From assembly GCA_000969725.1 (NCBI GenBank), contig JXSR01S073452.1: 25,138 nucleotides of DNA; one strand, written 5' to 3'. This document shows positions 20,425-25,138 of the stretch, one piece after another; positions within the stretch are counted from its first letter, which is position 1; each line of letters opens with the position of its first letter. The DNA is from Ophiothrix spiculata. Taxonomy: Eukaryota; Echinodermata; Ophiuroidea; Amphilepidida; Ophiotrichidae. The notes under the pieces are model-generated. The model saw only the letters and a list, made by a program, of their open reading frames with translations. It was not told the origin of the DNA and ran no database searches. Both the position numbers and the translations under genes were made by a program.

Positions 20425-21059
20425 TGTAGAAGTTGCTAGAAAAAAATCTAGCCCACGGGTTATATAATATACGTCTGACCGAATAATAAATGACAGAAAG
20501 TTGACTTTGGCGCCAATTGTGTGACCTCTGTTCTGACTCTCCAGTATAGGGAAGTTTAACAGCTTGAGAACGGCTGCCAGCGGCGTGCTTCACTCGAATT
20601 ATTTAGTTCATGAGACCATTGTACTTATTAGAAAACTCTTATTGTCAATTTCATATTTTCAACTCAGCATAAACGAATACACGAGATATTTTACACAAAC
20701 TGCAATGAATGCATTCATTTAAAACTCTGCATGTAGCCAGATATATATTTATCCGACTTTAATATAACCTGCATCTATATTGAAGCAGAGGAACAATCAG
20801 CTATTAACTATTCAAATTCTAAATTTAAAATTTAATTAACTAATAATCGTCTCATGGAATCATCAGGCAGGTGAACTTTGAGGTGGAGATGAAACATCTC
20901 AAGGCTATACTATAATAGTTTGATGGATGTTAATTGTTAAATATTCATGACTACTTTTTAACGCTTTATGGCTACAGGACACACCAGATGTGGGTCATTT
21001 ATATCGTGCAGAATAATAATTTCTTTGTCGATTTGTGTTCCCTTAACCAGGCCTTATAG
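20425..21059. repeat. Repeat D third copy, then featureless sequence up to block B
   Basis: At about 20456-20570, gttgactttggcgccaattg followed by tgacctctgttctgac is a direct, diverged copy of 19892-19931 (gttgacataggcgccaattc, then tgacacaatgctgac). From 20590 to 21059 I see no gene or repeat. Confidence 0.5.
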
Positions 21060-24000
21060 CAAATGCAACATGTCAGCATGTTTGATACATATGCATTAGT
21101 ATATTTTTGAACATTAAGACTAGAAACAAGATTCCTTTTAATGTTCTCAAAACTGCTGTGATAGTTTGAACCCAGAATAACTTGAACATTCTGCACGTCA
21201 TTAACACAACTTGAAGAGGCAGGAAAGCATTACCCTTTTGAAATGTTTGTGGCCTTTTGTTTCACGATCAAGTACCTTGTTTTTTCAAAATCTACAAAGA
21301 CATTTCATTCAAGTACCTTAATATTCAATGTATCGCAGTCAGATCATTTTACCCCGGCACGGGTCTTGCTGTAAACACTTCTTCGACATTTAAGGAATCC
21401 AACATCATTATTTAATTGTTCTATGTACTATTATTTGTTTCAAGTCCTGCATCATCTTTAATTTCGAAACAACAATACATTTTTTACTGTTTTGTATGAT
21501 ATAAAGGAGGCTAGTTTCACCTAATATTTGTTTTTGTTAACATGTGTTTCTTCATTTAAAATGGTTAATTCATTGTAGCAATCTTTGCGATATTTAGTGG
21601 ATGCGTTATTCTTTTATGAGTAATAAAGATTATTAGGTGGACCAGTTACTAATTAAAAATTTTGCTGGAATTTCCACGACAGGGTTGTACTAACAAATTG
21701 CTGCTTTATTCTATGCAACATACCTCTCTAAATTCAAGGATTAGGCCTGGATGCCAGCTTTTTACAAACTATTCGAAATGTTTTGATGGAATACAACGTT
21801 TTTGAAGATTGCTTCCAGTGTGAGTTATGTTTTTGTCCATGTTTTCATCATTATAACTTTCACCTGTGTAATTATATAAATTATTTTGTGATGTAAACAT
21901 GTGTCTTTTAGTATCAAATTTGCATTATCAACAAATAATATGACAAGAGAGGCTCTTAATATTTAACGTAAATTGTAAAAACAAATTTGAAGAAAATGAA
22001 TGCATCATATGCCCTATGTGAGAACAATTGCAACAAATTCTCTATTTCAATATAGATTTCAAAATACACGTGTTAAAGTAAAAGAAAAACTAGAAGCTAC
22101 AAACAACAACATGAAAAGACAAGGTAACGAACTGAAGATGGCACAGTGATGCCATTTAGCTTGTTATGTTCAACGTTACTTCCATTAAAGCTTAACATGT
22201 ATATAGCAGCATCCCAAACACATGACGCTAATGCTCATCAATCGTCAAATTTAGAGCAACTCAGACATTCTCCCGTTTCGTTTAATCTTTGTTTATTTGG
22301 AAGGCTGAATCTGCTGTTTAACGTGACCGAAAATGTCACTTATATTTACTCACTTATATTTACTATATTTAGTTTATGGCAATGTTTTGTCACTACAATC
22401 TCTTTGTACACGAAATTAGTTTCAGCTTGTTAGTGTCACATGACGTGATGTGAATTATTGAGAGGTTTTTATAAATAAATATCATCATTCATATGCGAAA
22501 ATGTATCAGGATACCATCCATCAACCTATACTGTGTACAAAATATATGTATATAATGTTTGTCGTGAATTAATCATTATATCGCCTTGCTTGTCACATGC
22601 ATTCAATTAATGAGGCGGTTGTGCACTTAAATAGTACATAGACACATACTGATTTTACATTTCTATTTAGAATGAAAAGAAGAAACGTATGACAAGTCAA
22701 AAAATGACATGCAACATGGAATGTGAAACGTTGACAAATGTATTCAACGTTTAATGAGCCGTATGCATTTTCTGTTGAATATCTGCTCGTAGATTCATGC
22801 AAGTTTCAAAACAAAGTAATTTCCAAATTCCGATCCTTACATTCATTTCACCGGTAGCCTAAAATGAATTTAGCAGAATTTAAGACTTGTGGTACCCAGT
22901 CACAATTAGTCTTTAGAAATCATAACGTGTTGCACAAAGCTTTTGCGCAGTAATGATTTAAGGCCTCAAATACTAAATGTTCTTCCAATAAAAATGAGTA
23001 TTTTTAGTATATCGGCTTCAATATATACATGTACATATTTGTTTGTAACATTTCATCGCAGTACAAAATCTTAACATACATGTATACTATTTCCTATTTT
23101 TTCTCTATAGCATATATATCATAAAATATTCTTTTTTATTATTGAACCAATCTTGATCTTTCATAGATATCACTGATGATTAGCATCTTTCATTATGTCT
23201 TCGCATTATCAGTGCTACAGATCGTAACAAACACCTAGCATAAGACACATCTATCCACACAAGATTTACATAGAGCCAGACAATCTTATGTTTCAATTAA
23301 TCTTTGTGTATGTTGGAGACAATGCTAATGTTCAAACTTAGAGAGAAACGTCAGGTTTGTTTATTTACAACAATTTACAGCTATGATTGTTTTTGTTATT
23401 CAGAAAAAATCATTACCAAATACATGTAAAATGCAAGGAAATTCATTGCTTGTAGGTGTATGCAAAGTAACTACAAGGTAATAGAATAGAATAATTCATA
23501 TGTTTTTCAAACAAATTATTACATGTATTAAATTAGTATTAATAGAAGAACATAATGACGCAGATTAGTTTTTTAATAATATGATTCATTTCCTATCTAT
23601 AAATGTTTATGTGCAAAATTGATGATGATATATTTCCGTTTGAACTCGCCCCTGTCAACCATTTGAACTATTAAAAACTTATTTGACACAAAATCCACGT
23701 CTGTTCGCACAGTGGTAAAAATACATACATCTATTCATTAAATTGTTTCGGACATATACGTAATAATTAATGTCTTTAGTTTTTTGTAGGTTTTTTTAAA
23801 GATGATTCGTAGTGTATTAAACATCAATTAATGTGACACCGATTTTTAAACGGATTATGACTTCTTGCTAACAGTGTACTGTTTCCTTGGAGATTTTTAA
23901 AAGTCGTATCGCTTTAAATCGTTTGATTGTTAATTGATTTCTAATGTTTAAGAACAACATTCGTTGTGAAGCTAGACACACCATGTTTAATTTTTTAATT
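21060..24000 (+). repeat. Block B, copy 3
   Basis: It is collinear with 5051-7801, using the anchors listed there. In the 22500-23200 part similarity is weak and I cannot align it reliably by eye. The frame equivalent to 5226-5435 is interrupted here, and the frames at 22146-22433 and 22593-22802 show no domain. No gene is supported. Confidence 0.68.
22146..22440 (+). repeat. R core repeat, copy R4
   Basis: It is closest to R1 (6395-6690), matching at about 86% over the first 175 bp without an indel. After about 22325 it diverges: the gtcagact…gtgtgctt tail kept in R1, R2, R3 and R5 is changed or missing. The 95-codon frame shares its start with that of R1, but the even spread of differences over codon positions argues against coding. 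Confidence 0.75.
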
Positions 24001-24094
24001 CAAGAAACGAAGAAACATATGTTAGTGACTTTTTCTCTGATTTGAAATCCTGCATATAGATTAGAAAGTAAATTCTACGAGGTTAAAGCTTAAA

Positions 24095-24490
24095 GGAATT
24101 GCCGGTTAGCTTATGTCATATGTTTCTTTCATTAAAACCCAAACATATAGTTAACATCACTGAATAACACGTGATTTAGCTCATCAATCGCCGAATTTAA
24201 ACAAGCAAGACAATTTCCCGTTAAAGCTAATCTCTATTTGTTTAGAAGGCGGAATCTAATGTTTTAAGTCAGACTCCGCGTGCTTAGTGTAATAGCAAAA
24301 TGTCACTTTTATTTACACTCGTTGTAAAGTAATCTTTTGCCGCGTTATATAACCTTTTCTGCTCTTTACATATGCAGGTTCTATTACAGTTTCAGTTTAC
24401 CAACGTAACAAAAACCTTCATCATGAAATCTATCATGGTCTTTTAGAATCAGCAGATGTATATGATTAAAAAAAACCTCTATAGCGTTTA
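24095..24490 (+). repeat. Block C, copy 3 (contains R5 at about 24110-24415)
   Basis: It is very close to 7920-8300: cacgtg, ctcatcaatcgccgaattta, cccgtt, gtttagaaggcggaatct and agtcagactccgYgtgct are all shared. It then fades after about 24490, so the rest of block C is either outside the homology or displaced by the element that follows. Confidence 0.75.
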
Positions 24491-24640
24491 CATTTTGTAC
24501 TTGTTATTTGTCCAAACCAAATCAACCCTTATTTTTCAGTAAATATGAAACTTCAAGAAAATTCATGAAAGCAAAAGTCGAAGAGGATTTTGTGTTGAAG
24601 TTTTTTTTTCAACCTGTAATAATTTTGATTAATAACCAGC
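24491..24640. other. AT-rich gap, no feature
   Basis: No gene is seen. An open frame at 24508-24729 has no ATG at its start, runs into the inverted-repeat region and shows no domain. Confidence 0.4.
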
Positions 24641-24840
24641 GTAATAGCGCGATCCAATCTAATACGATTATTTCTACTTTTACGCAAACAATTGCGCGGT
24701 CATTATCAGGTAACAATGACATCTTATAATGACCCGCGTATGTGATGTAATTGGCGCTTAATGCATTTTCTCATAAAACGCCCATCAAGTGCGCGTATGC
24801 ACCTGACATACGCGCGTTTATCGTATTATGATGATCGTCA
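24641..24840. repeat. CpG-rich nest of inverted repeats, possible MITE
   Basis: There are three nested or adjacent inverted pairs. Taatacgat (24660-24668) pairs with atcgtatta (24820-24828). Gcgcggtcattat (24694-24706) pairs with ataatgacccgcg (24726-24738) with one bulge. Gcgcgtatg (24791-24799) pairs perfectly with catacgcgc (24807-24815) over a 7-base loop. CpG dinucleotides are far denser than anywhere else in the window. No target-site duplication is identified. Confidence 0.55.
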
Positions 24841-24857
24841 TGCCTGAACTGATCGAA

Positions 24858-24915
24858 ATTAAACTGCATTTGTAAAACAGAAATATATATTTCTTTTTTA
24901 CAAATGCAGTTTAAT
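24858..24915. repeat. Perfect 20-bp stem hairpin with palindromic loop
   Basis: Attaaactgcatttgtaaaa (24858-24877) pairs perfectly with 24896-24915. The 18-base middle contains the palindrome agaaatatatatttct, so the whole 58 bases form an almost continuous hairpin. It may be the inner part of a foldback element together with 24641-24840. Confidence 0.85.
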
Positions 24916-25138
24916 ATGTATATCACATAATTAATCTAACTTTATACAAGAATAGGATGATGTAAATTAACTTGTTTGGCAAGCTTCTCGTTGTTGTTGT
25001 TGGTTTTTTTTATCAAATCATATTTTTTAATCTGCAAGCATCCTTTTTTTTATATATGTGTACCGCCGCGGCAAAAGGGTCCAGTTGTCGGCTCGTACAT
25101 GTTGCTCCTTGTAGCATATCTAATGTATGGTATTTGTA
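24916..25138. other. Window end, no gene
   Basis: There are T-rich runs and a small GC-rich spot (ccgccgcgg at about 25063-25071). Nothing further is supported. Confidence 0.4.

Noticed and set aside
1..25138. CRISPR-like arrays or prokaryotic operons
   Set aside because: No regularly spaced short repeats with unique spacers were seen. The duplicated units are kilobases long and the gene-poor AT-rich sequence is eukaryotic in character.

Overview
The window looks like intergenic or intronic DNA from an animal nuclear genome. I infer an invertebrate, most likely a marine mollusc such as a bivalve, but the species cannot be read from the sequence. The DNA is AT-rich and dense in stops, and its longest open frame (about 186 codons) is the tail of a retrotransposon. 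I see no complete host gene, no tRNA or rRNA, no CRISPR array and no bacterial-style operon. The recognisable content is decayed mobile elements laid over an old, diverged segmental duplication.

The main structural result is that the same ordered blocks recur on the + strand, so the window reads as three tandem copies of a segment of roughly 7-9 kb. Copy 1 (about 1-9090) holds blocks P, Q, A, B and C. Copy 2 (about 9541-13440) holds A and C, with a LINE fragment and unrelated sequence where B should be. Copy 3 (about 15725-24490) holds P, Q, A, B and C, with a transposon-rich insert between A and B. Anchor points: block A starts at 2724, 9541 and 16720; a block B anchor lies at 5202 and 21187; a block C anchor lies at 8012, 12152 and 24184. 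B and C also share a core of about 300 bp (called R here), present five times. Open frames are not maintained between copies. In the one frame that is open in two copies, substitutions are spread evenly over codon positions, which argues against a protein.

Mobile elements from left to right: (1) 383-863, a 5'-truncated copy with the last part of a GIY-YIG-type ORF, an inverted copy of its own 3' end at its 5' side, and 14-bp direct repeats at 369-382 and 864-877, typical of Penelope-like elements; (2) 10847-11715, the 3' end of a non-LTR retrotransposon with a Cys/His knuckle and a TCTGAA tail; (3) 13802-14070, a 112-bp tandem duplication ending in a perfect 44-bp hairpin packed with TGASTCA motifs; (4) 17289-18362, a TA-flanked Tc1/mariner-like non-autonomous element with inverted repeats of about 235 bp; (5) 18453-18875 and 19971-20422, two short TA-flanked MITEs with TGTG...CACA ends; (6) 24641-24915, a CpG-rich nest of inverted repeats and a 20-bp perfect hairpin.

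All similarities were judged by eye within the window. Family names rest on motifs I recognise and were not checked against any database.
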